NCBI RefSeq assembly: GCF_001425835.1
Contig: NZ_LMDP01000001.1
Location: 63,476-127,475 of the forward strand
Length of the DNA stretch: 64,000 nucleotides
Origin: Afipia sp. Root123D2
GTDB lineage: Bacteria > Pseudomonadota > Alphaproteobacteria > Rhizobiales > Xanthobacteraceae
Reading direction: 5' to 3'
Shown here: piece by piece, positions 7,387-17,735 of the stretch
Position numbering within the stretch: the first letter of the stretch is position 1
How the letters are laid out: every line of letters starts with the position of its first letter
The notes under the pieces: model-generated
Databases searched by the model: none
What the model was told of the DNA's origin: nothing
Seen by the model: only the letters and a program-made list of their open reading frames with translations
Translations under genes and position numbers: made by a program

Positions 7387-9507
7387 TCAGCGATAGACCC
7401 GGCGGCGGGTCTGGGGTTCCTCACGCTGCGGCCGCCCGCCACCGAACAGCATTTCGAACAGGTTCGGCCCCGAACTGTCGGCGAAGCTCTCGCCGGGGAC
7501 GCGGACATTGGTCGGCCGGGTGTAGGTCGGCTGCGAATGGGCGATGACCGTCTCGAGGTTCTTGCCGGATCCGTTGAGCAGCGAGATCATCTTGGCGTCG
7601 CGGCCGTAGATGTCGTTGCGGAATTCCAGTTTGCCCGCGTCATCGACGAAAGCGGTCTGGTAGACGATGTTGACCGGAATCGGGGTCGGCAAGTTGATGT
7701 TGACCTCGCCGCGGCCGTACATGCTGCGGATCTTCTCGGGCGTATAGTTTTCCTTCGGCAGTGCGATGCCGAGCAGGGTCGCGGCGTACTGGTCCGGATT
7801 CTGCACGCGCATGCAGCCATGGCTGTAGGCGCGTGTTTCCTTCGCGAACAGGTTCTTGTCCGGCGTGTCGTGCTGATAGACCAGGAACTTGTTCGGGAAG
7901 TTGAAGCGGATGCGGCCGAGCGCGTTCGCTTCGCCAGGCGGCTGCGAAATCCGGATGCTGCCGTCGGAGTTGCGGCTCATCTTGAGGCCCATGCGGTCGA
8001 GCACTGTCGGATCCTGTTGCAGGGCCGGCAGATACTCGTTGTAGATGATCGACGGCGGCACGTTCCAGGTCGGATTGACCGTGATGTACTTCATCGTCTC
8101 GGTCAGCAGCGGGGTCGCATGTTTGCCGACCTTGCCGACCACGACGCGGGTCTTCCAGGCCTGCTTGCCGTTGTGCATGACCTTCAGCGAGTAGTCCGGA
8201 ATGTTGAGGATGACATAGGCATCGCCGAGCGACTTGGCGCCGAGATGACGCGGCAGCCAGCGCAGGCGCTCCATGTTGACGCGCACGATGTCGACCTTGC
8301 GATCTTTCCGCTCGCCGTTCAGCGCGCGGATCGTGTTCTGCGCGACGATGCCATCCGCCTTCAGGCCATTCTGGGCCTGAAATTTGCGGACCGCGGCGTC
8401 AACGGTGGCGTCGTAGTGCGTATCGTTCGGATTCTCGGTGATGCCGAGCCGGGCGCGCAGCGCCGGCACGCGTGGATCGTCCATCGGCTCTGCGTCCGAG
8501 CCCTTGCGCGGCTTGACGTAGCGCAACGTCGCACCGTCTTCGAACTTGTGCTGGGGCGTTTCGGTGACGCCGCGCAATTCGGCGAGCTTCGCCTTCAGCG
8601 CCTGATAGTCGCGGCTCGGAGGGTTGTAGGAATCGAGCGCGGCGGAGGCATCTTTCGCGGTCGAAACATTGACCAGAACTTCGGCCGGCTCGGGATTGTG
8701 TTCGGGATACAGGATGTCGCCGCTGACCTGCGACCAGTGCATCCGGCCGGCCTGGGCATGGCGCGCGTAGTCGAGGATGCTGGCGGTGATCTTGAGTTCA
8801 GCTTCGGCCTGGGCCTCCGGCGTGTTGGCTGCGGCGAAATTCGGCACCGGATAATCGGCGGGATCAAGACCGTCAGAAGCGGCGTCCTTCAGCCGGCTGA
8901 TAGCGCCGTTGGCCTGTGCCGAGGGTGCGCTGCCTGCGGTCCACAGCGGTGCGTAATTGCGATCCTTGTAGAACGCCTCGACGGCAACGCGCTCGGCCTT
9001 GCGATCGAAATATTTGGCACTCTTGGTGGTGACCAGATCGCGCAGCTTGTCGGCGAATGGCTGATCGGCGGCGGCAATCGATGACGTTGCCTCGGCGGGA
9101 GACGCCGCAGCGGACGGGGTCGCTGCCGGTGCAGCTGCGGGCGCGGTGGCGGTTTCGTTCGCAGGGGGAGCAGAAGAGGGGGCGGTGGCGGTCGCCGCCG
9201 GAGCCTTCGATGTATCGGCGGCAGGCGTCTCAGCAGTCTTGGGTGCCTCAGTGGTCTTGGGCGCCTCAGTGGTCTTGGGTGCTTCGGATGCGACGGGCGC
9301 AACGGGGTTGAAATCGGCGGCGGTTGGAGGCGGAACGTTGGCCGGTTCGGGCATCGGCACTGCGGCGTCGATGGCGAGGTCGGCCGAGGTCTTGGCCGGG
9401 TCGGCGTGGGCCAGCGACGCTGCGCCGATCGACAGGAAGGTCGCGGCAATCGCCGCCAGCGTCCGATCGAAGCCGGAACGGCGATTCAGGTAGTTCCGCA
9501 TTCTCAC
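7387..9507 (-). CDS. YcbB-type L,D-transpeptidase with long Ala/Pro/Thr-rich N-terminus
   Basis: Protein of 706 residues. It has a basic, hydrophobic signal region (about 1-36) and then a roughly 110-residue Ala/Pro/Thr-rich stretch with near-exact TTEAPK repeats. Next come a scaffold region, a peptidoglycan-binding domain near 340-390 (FQAQNGLKADGIVAQNTIRALN) and the YkuD catalytic domain. The catalytic motif SHGCMRV places the nucleophile at Cys565 with His563. Enzymes of this type make 3-3 cross-links between peptidoglycan stems in the periplasm and resist most beta-lactams. The next gene downstream encodes a DUF882 protein on the same strand, but a terminator separates them. The ATG at 9507 leads directly into the signal peptide. 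Confidence 0.9.
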   Translation of the reverse strand: MRMRNYLNRRSGFDRTLAAIAATFLSIGAASLAHADPAKTSADLAIDAAVPMPEPANVPPPTAADFNPVAPVASEAPKTTEAPKTTEAPKTAETPAADTSKAPAATATAPSSAPPANETATAPAAAPAATPSAAASPAEATSSIAAADQPFADKLRDLVTTKSAKYFDRKAERVAVEAFYKDRNYAPLWTAGSAPSAQANGAISRLKDAASDGLDPADYPVPNFAAANTPEAQAEAELKITASILDYARHAQAGRMHWSQVSGDILYPEHNPEPAEVLVNVSTAKDASAALDSYNPPSRDYQALKAKLAELRGVTETPQHKFEDGATLRYVKPRKGSDAEPMDDPRVPALRARLGITENPNDTHYDATVDAAVRKFQAQNGLKADGIVAQNTIRALNGERKDRKVDIVRVNMERLRWLPRHLGAKSLGDAYVILNIPDYSLKVMHNGKQAWKTRVVVGKVGKHATPLLTETMKYITVNPTWNVPPSIIYNEYLPALQQDPTVLDRMGLKMSRNSDGSIRISQPPGEANALGRIRFNFPNKFLVYQHDTPDKNLFAKETRAYSHGCMRVQNPDQYAATLLGIALPKENYTPEKIRSMYGRGEVNINLPTPIPVNIVYQTAFVDDAGKLEFRNDIYGRDAKMISLLNGSGKNLETVIAHSQPTYTRPTNVRVPGESFADSSGPNLFEMLFGGGRPQREEPQTRRRVYR

Positions 9508-9810
9508 ACCCCTTCTGCGAAACTGCTCCCTGATGGAACAGTTCGTGTTGCTTCCGTCAGAACTTGTTGCAAAAGCGCCGGCAAACGCACCGCAAAATCG
9601 GTTTGCCGCGGATTCCGCATCCGGACGATTCAGCGAAAAGATAACACGCGACGCGAAGAATCGGCTAGCGCAGCGCTGCCAAAGTCACGGGAAACTGACT
9701 TCAATTGGCGACCCTCGCAACGCGTTGCGCACATTGCCGCATGTTTTCTTTGGGTCTGTCACCGCGCCGCAACGGTTCAACCGCCGCGAAATTCCTAAAC
9801 CGATTCCAGA
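9508..9810. other. Intergenic region upstream of the L,D-transpeptidase gene
   Basis: Both flanking genes are on the minus strand, so these 303 bases hold the end of the NtrC-type regulator transcript and the promoter and leader of the L,D-transpeptidase. An 8-bp inverted repeat (CGGCAAAC at 9579-9586, GTTTGCCG at 9601-9608, 14-base spacer) is present; its role is unknown. No gene is seen. Confidence 0.5.
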
Positions 9811-11340
<1,530 letters not shown>

Positions 11341-11487
11341 GGCATTCCCCGGAAAACACAACTATCTGTGTCGAATCGGGGCACTCTCGCCGATGCCGAT
11401 TAACGAGCTCTTAAGGGTTGGCGTCTGGCTGCGGTCACGTTATCGCTGCATGGTGGCTGAAGCGCACAAACACAGGTTGGAACAGTA

Positions 11488-13368
11488 ATGGCTGCTCGCT
11501 CGTCTTCCGCTCTTCGTAAATCGTCCACAGCTAAATCTTCAGCTAAGTCGAAACCGGCTGCCAAACCGAAGGCCAAGGCAGCACCGAAGGCGATGAAGCT
11601 GCCCGAGTGGAATCTGGCCGATCTTTATCCCTCGATCGACGCGCCGGAGATCGCGCGCGATCTCGACAAGCTCGATGCCGACTGCGTCGCGTTCGAAACC
11701 TCCTACAAGGGCCGGATTGCGGAAGAAGTGGCGAAGCCGAGCGGCGGCGAATGGCTTGCCGGCGCGGTGAAAAGCTATGAGGCGATCGACGATCTCGCCG
11801 GGCGGCTTGTGTCCTATGCCGGCCTGATCCACGCGGGCGACACCGTCGATCCGGCGATCTCGAAATTCTACGGTGACGTGTCGGAGCGCATTACCGCGGC
11901 ATCGCTCCACCTTTTGTTCTTCACTCTCGAACTCAACCGGGTCGACGATGCGGTGATCGAGCGGGCGATGCAGACGCCGTCGCTGGGCCATTACCGGCCG
12001 TGGCTCGAGGACATCCGCAAGGACAAGCCCTACCAGCTCGAGGATCGCGTCGAGCAGCTTTTCCATGAAAAATCGATCAGCGGCTATGCCGCCTGGAACC
12101 GGCAGTTCGACCAGACCATTTCGGGGCTGCGCTTCAAGGTCGGCGGCAAGGAGCTGGCGATCGAGCCGACGCTGAACCTGCTGCAGGACCGTTCGCCCGA
12201 CAAGCGCAAGGCGGCGGCGCAGGCGCTGGCGAAAACCTTCAAGGCCAACGAGCGCACCTTCGCGCTGGTCACCAATACGCTCGCCAAGGACAAGGAAATC
12301 TCCGACCGCTGGCGCGGCTTCGAGGATGTCGCGGATTCGCGCCATCTTGCGAACCGGGTCGAGCGTGAAGTCGTCGATGCGCTGGTCGCCTCGGTGCGCG
12401 CTGCCTATCCGCGGATCTCGCATCGCTATTACGCGCTGAAGGCGAGCTGGTTCAAAAAGAAGAAGCTCGCGCACTGGGACCGCAACGCGCCGCTGCCGTT
12501 CGCGGCCACAGGCAGCATCGCGTGGGGCGATGCCAAGAGCACGATCCTGAAAGCCTATGGCGACTTCTCGCCGGAGATGGCGACCATCGCCAGGCGCTTC
12601 TTTGACGACCGCTGGATCGATGCGCCGGTGCGGCCGGGCAAGGCGCCGGGTGCGTTCTCGCATCCGACCACGCCGTCGGCGCATCCCTATGTGCTGATGA
12701 ATTATCAGGGCAAGCCGCGCGACGTGATGACGCTCGCCCATGAACTCGGCCACGGCGTCCATCAGGTTCTCGCCGCGAAGCAGGGCGCGCTGATGGCGCC
12801 GACGCCGCTGACGCTGGCGGAGACCGCCAGCGTGTTCGGCGAGATGCTGACCTTCAAGCGCCTCCTGGCCGAGACCAAGAACGTCAAGCAGCGTCAGGCG
12901 CTGCTCGCCGGCAAGGTCGAGGACATGATCAATACGGTGGTGCGCCAGATCGCGTTCTATTCGTTCGAGCGCGCGATCCACACCGAGCGCCGCAATGGCG
13001 AACTCACCGCGCAGCGCATCGGCGAGATCTGGCTCAGCGTGCAGGGTGAAAGCCTCGGACCGGCAATCGAGATCAAGCCGGGCTACGAGACGTTCTGGAT
13101 GTACATCCCGCACTTCATCCATTCGCCGTTCTACGTCTATGCCTATGCGTTCGGCGATTGCCTCGTGAACTCGCTGTACGCGGTGTACGAGAACGCATCC
13201 GCCGGTTTCGCGGAGCGTTATCTGGAGATGCTCGCCGCCGGCGGCACCAAGCATTATTCCGAGTTGTTGCTTCAGCCGTTCGGACTCGACGCCAAGGACC
13301 CGACATTCTGGGACGGGGGCCTGTCGGTGATCGAGAGCCTGATCGCCGAACTGGAGGCGATGGGATAA
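11488..13368 (+). CDS. M3 family oligoendopeptidase (PepF-like)
   Basis: Protein of 626 residues. The first 35 are Lys/Ala/Ser-rich and look like a disordered tail. The rest is an M3 oligoendopeptidase of the PepF type, with the zinc motif HELGH (His418, Glu419, His422) and the downstream ETASVFGEM helix supplying the third ligand. Such cytoplasmic enzymes cut short peptides internally, in peptide turnover or signal-peptide disposal. The start follows a GGAACAG site. The gene stands alone and is divergent from the NtrC-type regulator, with 147 bp between them, and ends 41 bp before a strong terminator. Confidence 0.92.
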   Translation: MAARSSSALRKSSTAKSSAKSKPAAKPKAKAAPKAMKLPEWNLADLYPSIDAPEIARDLDKLDADCVAFETSYKGRIAEEVAKPSGGEWLAGAVKSYEAIDDLAGRLVSYAGLIHAGDTVDPAISKFYGDVSERITAASLHLLFFTLELNRVDDAVIERAMQTPSLGHYRPWLEDIRKDKPYQLEDRVEQLFHEKSISGYAAWNRQFDQTISGLRFKVGGKELAIEPTLNLLQDRSPDKRKAAAQALAKTFKANERTFALVTNTLAKDKEISDRWRGFEDVADSRHLANRVEREVVDALVASVRAAYPRISHRYYALKASWFKKKKLAHWDRNAPLPFAATGSIAWGDAKSTILKAYGDFSPEMATIARRFFDDRWIDAPVRPGKAPGAFSHPTTPSAHPYVLMNYQGKPRDVMTLAHELGHGVHQVLAAKQGALMAPTPLTLAETASVFGEMLTFKRLLAETKNVKQRQALLAGKVEDMINTVVRQIAFYSFERAIHTERRNGELTAQRIGEIWLSVQGESLGPAIEIKPGYETFWMYIPHFIHSPFYVYAYAFGDCLVNSLYAVYENASAGFAERYLEMLAAGGTKHYSELLLQPFGLDAKDPTFWDGGLSVIESLIAELEAMG

Positions 13369-13408
13369 GCCGCCGCCCGCGAGGGCGGGCAAGGGATCGC
13401 AGAAAAGA

Positions 13409-13436
13409 AAAGACCGGCCTTGCGGCCGGTCTTTTT
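13409..13436. terminator. Bidirectional terminator between pepF-like gene and dctM
   Basis: AAAGACCGGCC (13409-13419) and GGCCGGTCTTT (13424-13434) form an 11-bp stem around TTGC. It is flanked by an A-rich tract on the left and a T-run on the right, so it can serve the plus-strand peptidase and the minus-strand TRAP operon. Confidence 0.88.
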
Positions 13437-13459
13437 GTTTTAAAGCTGTGTGCCGCCCG

Positions 13460-14827
13460 CTAGCGCGCGTACAGCAACCCCGGCAGCCAGAGAATGATCT
13501 GCGGGAAGATGATGCAAACCGCCAGACCCAAGGCCTGCAGCACCATGAACTGCACCGCGCCGCGGAAGATCGTGGCCATGCTGACCTCGGGGGGCGCGAC
13601 GCTCTTCAGATAGAACAGCGAGTAGCCGAATGGCGGACTGAGGAACGCCATCTGCATGTTGATCATGAAGATCACGCCGTACCACAGCGCGACGTCGCTC
13701 GACTTGACGCCGGGCAGGCCGAATACGCCGTTCCATTCCAAGCCCTGCATGATCGGAAGGAAGATCGGCACGGTCAGCAGCAGGATGCCGACCCAGTCGA
13801 TGAACATTCCGAGCACGAACAGGATGAACATCATCAGGAACAGGATGCCGTAGGGCGGCAGGCCCGTCCCCAAGATCGATTCCGACACGAATTGCTGGCC
13901 GCCCTTGATGATGAAGAAGCCGACAAACATCGTCGCGCCGAAGAAGATCCACATCACCATCGCGGTGGCCTTCAAGGTCGCCAGTGCGGCTTCCTGAATC
14001 GCCGGCCAGGTCAGCCTGCGATGCAGCGCCGATACGAACAAGGCGCCGAAGGTGCCGATGCCGGCCGCCTCCACCGGCGTTGCGATGCCGAGGAAGATGA
14101 CGCCGAGCACGAGGGTGATGAGCAGCAGCGGCGCGATCGTATTCTTGAGCAACCGCAGTTTTTCGCGTCCATCCACCCGGTCCTTGAGCGGCAATGCCGG
14201 GCCGAGGCTTGGGTCGATGTAGCAGCGGATCGTGATGTAGGCGATATACATGCCCGACAGCAGGAAGCCGGGGAAGATCGAGCCGACCAGCAGTTCGCCG
14301 AGCGACTGCTGGGCGACCACCGCATAGACGATCGCCATGACCGAGGGCGGAATCAGGATGCCGAGCGTGCCGCCCGCCAATAGCGCGCCGCAAGCGAGCT
14401 TCTGGTCATATCCGCGCTTGAGCATTGCCGGCAGGGCGATCATGCCCATCGTCACTTCGGTCGCGCCGACGACACCGACCATGGCGGCGAGCGCCGTGCA
14501 GGCGATCACGGTCGCCGAGGCAAGTCCGCCCTTGAGCGATCCCAGCCACTTATAAACCGCGTCGAACAACTCCTCGATGATGCCGGCTTTCTCCAGCATC
14601 GCCGCCATGAAGATGAACAATGGCACCGCCGACAGCTGATAGTCGGTCATGAACGGGAAGATGCGCGACGGCATCATGTTCAGGATGGCGGAATTGCCGA
14701 ACAGGAACAGGAAGATGGTTGCGAGGCTTCCTGTGCAGAACGCCATCGGCAAGCCGAGCGCCAGCAGGACGGCCAACGATCCGAACATCAGGACGGTCAG
14801 CCATGCGATATCGATTTCCCAGCCCAT
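13460..14827 (-). CDS. dctM: TRAP transporter large permease (DctM)
   Basis: Protein of 455 residues with about 11-12 hydrophobic segments and no soluble domain, matching the DctM family. Characteristic elements are AVPLFIFMAAMLEKAG near 66-81, GVVGATEVTMGMIALPAMLKRGY near 118-140, and GGTLGILIPPSVMAIVYAVV. DctM forms the ion-coupled channel of a TRAP transporter and imports an organic acid with sodium or protons, working with DctQ and a periplasmic binding protein. It starts 3 bp after the dctQ stop, so the genes are cotranscribed. The substrate cannot be read from this subunit. Confidence 0.93.
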   Translation of the reverse strand: MGWEIDIAWLTVLMFGSLAVLLALGLPMAFCTGSLATIFLFLFGNSAILNMMPSRIFPFMTDYQLSAVPLFIFMAAMLEKAGIIEELFDAVYKWLGSLKGGLASATVIACTALAAMVGVVGATEVTMGMIALPAMLKRGYDQKLACGALLAGGTLGILIPPSVMAIVYAVVAQQSLGELLVGSIFPGFLLSGMYIAYITIRCYIDPSLGPALPLKDRVDGREKLRLLKNTIAPLLLITLVLGVIFLGIATPVEAAGIGTFGALFVSALHRRLTWPAIQEAALATLKATAMVMWIFFGATMFVGFFIIKGGQQFVSESILGTGLPPYGILFLMMFILFVLGMFIDWVGILLLTVPIFLPIMQGLEWNGVFGLPGVKSSDVALWYGVIFMINMQMAFLSPPFGYSLFYLKSVAPPEVSMATIFRGAVQFMVLQALGLAVCIIFPQIILWLPGLLYAR

Positions 14828-14830
14828 GGC

Positions 14831-15952
14831 TCAGGCTCTCCCGCGCGTCAGAAATACAATGTCTTTGATAAGCTTCGCGACACCTTGCAGAAGCAGCAGC
14901 CCGGCGCCGATCGGCATCATCAGCTTGATCGGCCAGTACTGCACTTGCCACTCGGTGAAAGAGCGCTCGCCGTTGGCGACCGAATCGGCCGCGAACCGCC
15001 AGCTCGTCCAGAACATCACGCCGATGAAGATGAAGAAGAAGATGGATGTGAAGATATCGGCCATCGCTTTGCCGCGTGGCGAGAACTTCGTGTAGAACAC
15101 ATCGACCCTGACATGCTGGTCTTCGCGGTAGGCGTAGGCGCCCGCAAGCATGTACTGCATGCCGTACATCAGGAACATGCTCTCGTGCACCCAGTTGGTC
15201 GGGGAGTTGAAGGCATAGCGTGCGATGACTTCGTAGTAGTAGACGAACACCGAAATCACCGCCCAGTAGGCGACGAATTCGCCGGTGCGGACGTTCACCC
15301 ATTCGATCTTGTCAGTCAGCCAGGTATGGACCTCCTTGGCGGGGTCCTCGCCGGTGCCTTGCGCTGGGATGTCCGGAATTTCCGCCAACTCTATCTGGCT
15401 TTCGCTCGCTTCCCGGGCTGCCGTGCGCCGCACGAGCCCCGGCAGCAGGATCGCGTCCACGACCATCATCGCGGCCATCAGAATCGCGAGCCAGCGCGAA
15501 TAACCGTAGGTGTCGTCGAGCCGCTGTTCCTCGACCTTGAACTGTGCTTCCGCGTCCTTGCCGGCAGCGGTGGCCTTGGCAAGGCGCTCGGTTGCTTCCG
15601 GCGTCGCCGTCTCGTTCGGAGAAATTCTGGCACGCGATATTTCGATGTGCGAGGTCTCGACCGCGGCGCGGGTGCGCGAGACATCCTCGCGCCGGTCGCC
15701 GATCAGGCCGTTGACGTAAAGGAGCGCCAGGAAGACCGGCACGAACGCGAAGCCCCACCGGCTTTTCAGATAGAAGCGGTGCAAGCCCATAAATCCGGCG
15801 AAGAGCCAGAACATGTAGGCGATGAACACCGACGGACCCCGCGGAACGCCCCGCTGGAGCTGACGGTTCACCAGATAGATGGCGATCAGCGGAAACACGA
15901 TTAACGTGCCCCAGTAAAGCCAATGGGGCAGCACAAAATATAAGTTCGGCAT
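14831..15952 (-). CDS. dctQ: TRAP transporter small permease (DctQ) with TM2-like N-terminal extension
   Basis: Protein of 373 residues, about twice the usual DctQ length. The C-terminal half (about 205-373) is a normal DctQ domain with four hydrophobic segments and the conserved REDQHVRVDVFY. The N-terminal half has two or three membrane segments including FWLFAGFMGLHRFYL (residues 49-63), which resembles the TM2 domain motif. A charged, probably helical stretch follows (about 88-145), then another membrane segment. A fusion or insertion is inferred. No stop or frameshift interrupts it, and the ATG at 15952 is plausible. It sits between dctP and dctM in the operon. Confidence 0.85.
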   Translation of the reverse strand: MPNLYFVLPHWLYWGTLIVFPLIAIYLVNRQLQRGVPRGPSVFIAYMFWLFAGFMGLHRFYLKSRWGFAFVPVFLALLYVNGLIGDRREDVSRTRAAVETSHIEISRARISPNETATPEATERLAKATAAGKDAEAQFKVEEQRLDDTYGYSRWLAILMAAMMVVDAILLPGLVRRTAAREASESQIELAEIPDIPAQGTGEDPAKEVHTWLTDKIEWVNVRTGEFVAYWAVISVFVYYYEVIARYAFNSPTNWVHESMFLMYGMQYMLAGAYAYREDQHVRVDVFYTKFSPRGKAMADIFTSIFFFIFIGVMFWTSWRFAADSVANGERSFTEWQVQYWPIKLMMPIGAGLLLLQGVAKLIKDIVFLTRGRA

Positions 15953-15995
15953 TGACGCCTCGAACGGGAGAGTCGGTGGGTGCCTGCGGACAATG

Positions 15996-16023
15996 GAGGG
16001 AGATGCCGCGTGGCATCTCCCTC
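15996..16023 (-). promoter_or_regulatory. 12-bp hairpin between dctP and dctQ
   Basis: GAGGGAGATGCC (15996-16007) and GGCATCTCCCTC (16012-16023) form a perfect stem with a GCGT loop. It lies in the 92-bp gap after dctP within the TRAP operon. No T-run follows, so it is more likely an mRNA-stabilising or partial-attenuation hairpin that keeps the binding protein in excess over the permeases. That role is inferred from position. Confidence 0.6.
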
Positions 16024-16044
16024 ATCGATTCCGGCCGGAGCGGC

Positions 16045-17157
16045 TCAGAGATCCAGTTTCTGGCCTTTGTACATATCCGGCGTGACGTAGCCGATGCTCG
16101 GAGATTCCATGATATCGAGCTGCGCCTTGAACACGCGGGCGGCGTCCTTGTCCTTGTTGGCCCACTTGAACCAGATCGGCACGGCCACCTTCTGGAATTT
16201 TTCAAGATCCTCCGTAGGCAACCGGTTGATCGTGGTGCCGGCCTTGAGGAACTTCGGCCATGCTTCCATGTCGGCCTTCTGGATCGCGCCGTGATGAACA
16301 GCGGAATAGGACTGAACTTCGTTCTCCACCCACAGCTTCATCTTGGGGTTCAGCTTGTTCCAGTGGTTTATGCCGACGCAGAAGTCCATCAAGTCGACCG
16401 GCTGATACACTGACATAAGGCCGGGAGGGCCCATCCAGATGAATTTCGAGACCTGCTGGAAGCCGAGATCCCAGTTCACCGCCGGACCGGTGTAGTCGGC
16501 GGCTTCGATCGTTCCCTTTTCGAGCGCAGAGAACACTTCGCCGCCCGGAAGCAGCGTCGTCTTGGCGCCGATCGCCGCGAAGCCTTCGGCAATCATGCCG
16601 CCGGGGACGCGCAGCTTCAGACCCTTGAAATCCTCGATCGAGCGAATTGGCTTCTTGGAGTGGATGATGTTGGCGCCGTGATGGATGCGGCCGACATACA
16701 TCAGGCCCTGCTTGGCGAAGATCTCCCGCGCCATTTTCAGGCCGCCGCCGCTGTAGAAAAACACGTCCCATTCGTGCGGATAACGCAGGCCCATCAGATA
16801 TGACGACAGGAACGCGGTCGCCGGGATCTTGCCGACCCAGTACACCGTGAACGAGTTCATCGCTTCGAGCACGCCGTTCTTCACGCCGTCGAGAAGCTCG
16901 AAGTCGCCGACGACCTCCTTCGCGGCGAATGGCTTGAACTCAAGTTCGCCGCCGGTCTTTTCCTTGATGCTGTTGCACCATTCCTTGAAAGTGTTGAGGC
17001 CTACACCGGCGGGCCAGGACGTCTGCACTTTCCATGTCGTGGTTTCGGCCGCCTCCGCGTTGCGGATGTAGGGCGAACTGACGATCGCGGCTCCAGCGAC
17101 TGCGGCTCCTCCCAGAAGGGCGCGGCGGGTCGTCGGTGTTTTGGTGTCGGTTTTCAT
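16045..17157 (-). CDS. dctP: TRAP transporter substrate-binding protein (DctP family, TakP-like)
   Basis: Protein of 370 residues. The N-terminus has a twin-arginine signal (TTRRALLGG, Arg11-Arg12), a hydrophobic stretch and a likely cleavage site near AEAA, residues 33-36. The mature part (TTWKVQTSWPAG, LRVPGGMIAEGFAAIGAKTTLLPGGEVFSALEKGTIEAAD, GFQQVSKF) matches DctP proteins, particularly the group containing the 2-oxoacid binder TakP. It captures a carboxylate in the periplasm and hands it to DctQM. The Arg in KLRVPGG is the usual carboxylate-binding residue. GGGAGG lies just before the ATG. The substrate is probably an organic acid but not determined. Confidence 0.9.
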   Translation of the reverse strand: MKTDTKTPTTRRALLGGAAVAGAAIVSSPYIRNAEAAETTTWKVQTSWPAGVGLNTFKEWCNSIKEKTGGELEFKPFAAKEVVGDFELLDGVKNGVLEAMNSFTVYWVGKIPATAFLSSYLMGLRYPHEWDVFFYSGGGLKMAREIFAKQGLMYVGRIHHGANIIHSKKPIRSIEDFKGLKLRVPGGMIAEGFAAIGAKTTLLPGGEVFSALEKGTIEAADYTGPAVNWDLGFQQVSKFIWMGPPGLMSVYQPVDLMDFCVGINHWNKLNPKMKLWVENEVQSYSAVHHGAIQKADMEAWPKFLKAGTTINRLPTEDLEKFQKVAVPIWFKWANKDKDAARVFKAQLDIMESPSIGYVTPDMYKGQKLDL

Positions 17158-17508
17158 TTTTGACCTCCCAAGCTTTTTTGCTGTTTGTAATTTTCTTGTT
17201 GTTGCGCTGAGTGTGAGGCCGCTTCACAAAAGCCACAATCAGAAAGGCGGGGGTGCGCCAAATCAGCGCACCCACCGGGAGCCCTTACATTTCGGGAGAA
17301 ATTCCCGCATTCTCATTATCTTAGACTAAAGGCTAATAGGCGATAATGCAGCCTGCGCGTGTTTTTTGAAGGTTTGCAATCGGCGCATTTTCCGGCAGTC
17401 GGGCCGTCGATTTCCTTGGCCCAACGCCGGTGACCGGCGATTTCGTGCCGTTGCCCTGACCGGCCAATTAAGGTAATTCCGCGTCCAATCGGGACTCTGG
17501 AGGCATGA
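17158..17508. other. Intergenic region upstream of dctP and the oxidase subunit IV gene
   Basis: This is a divergent promoter region of 351 bases with no gene. It holds a hairpin GGGTGCGC (17251-17258) / GCGCACCC (17266-17273) within the likely dctP leader. Nearer the plus-strand gene is the short inverted repeat CGCCGG-TGA-CCGGCG (17425-17439). Promoters for both directions must lie here, but I could not assign them. Confidence 0.5.
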
Positions 17509-17661
17509 ATGGCTGAGCATAAAGAAGTCGCTTACACCACAGCGGATGGCATGGATTACCCCGCGCACGAGCAGACTTATGAGGGATTCCTTGCGCTGAT
17601 TAAATACAGCTCGCTGGCGGTGATCGCGGTCGTCGCCCTGATGGCGCTTTTTCTTCTCTGA
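17509..17661 (+). CDS. aa3-type cytochrome c oxidase subunit IV (50 residues)
   Basis: A short gene with an excellent ribosome-binding site (GGAGG, 17499-17503). Translation gives 50 residues: a hydrophilic N-terminus (MAEHKEVAYTTADGMDYPAH), the motif EQTYEGFLALIKYSS and one C-terminal membrane helix. This matches the alphaproteobacterial aa3 oxidase subunit IV family, a single-helix subunit first seen in the Paracoccus enzyme and not needed for catalysis. It lies 74 bp upstream of pntAA on the same strand, away from any main cox operon. An ATG at 17505 in another frame stops after three codons and is not used. Confidence 0.88.
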   Translation: MAEHKEVAYTTADGMDYPAHEQTYEGFLALIKYSSLAVIAVVALMALFLL

Positions 17662-17735
17662 ACAATGAATCGTTGTTCGCCGGCGACGCTGCCGGTGCTT
17701 TAGTCATGCGCGGCTGACGGGTCGCGGGAGGACTT

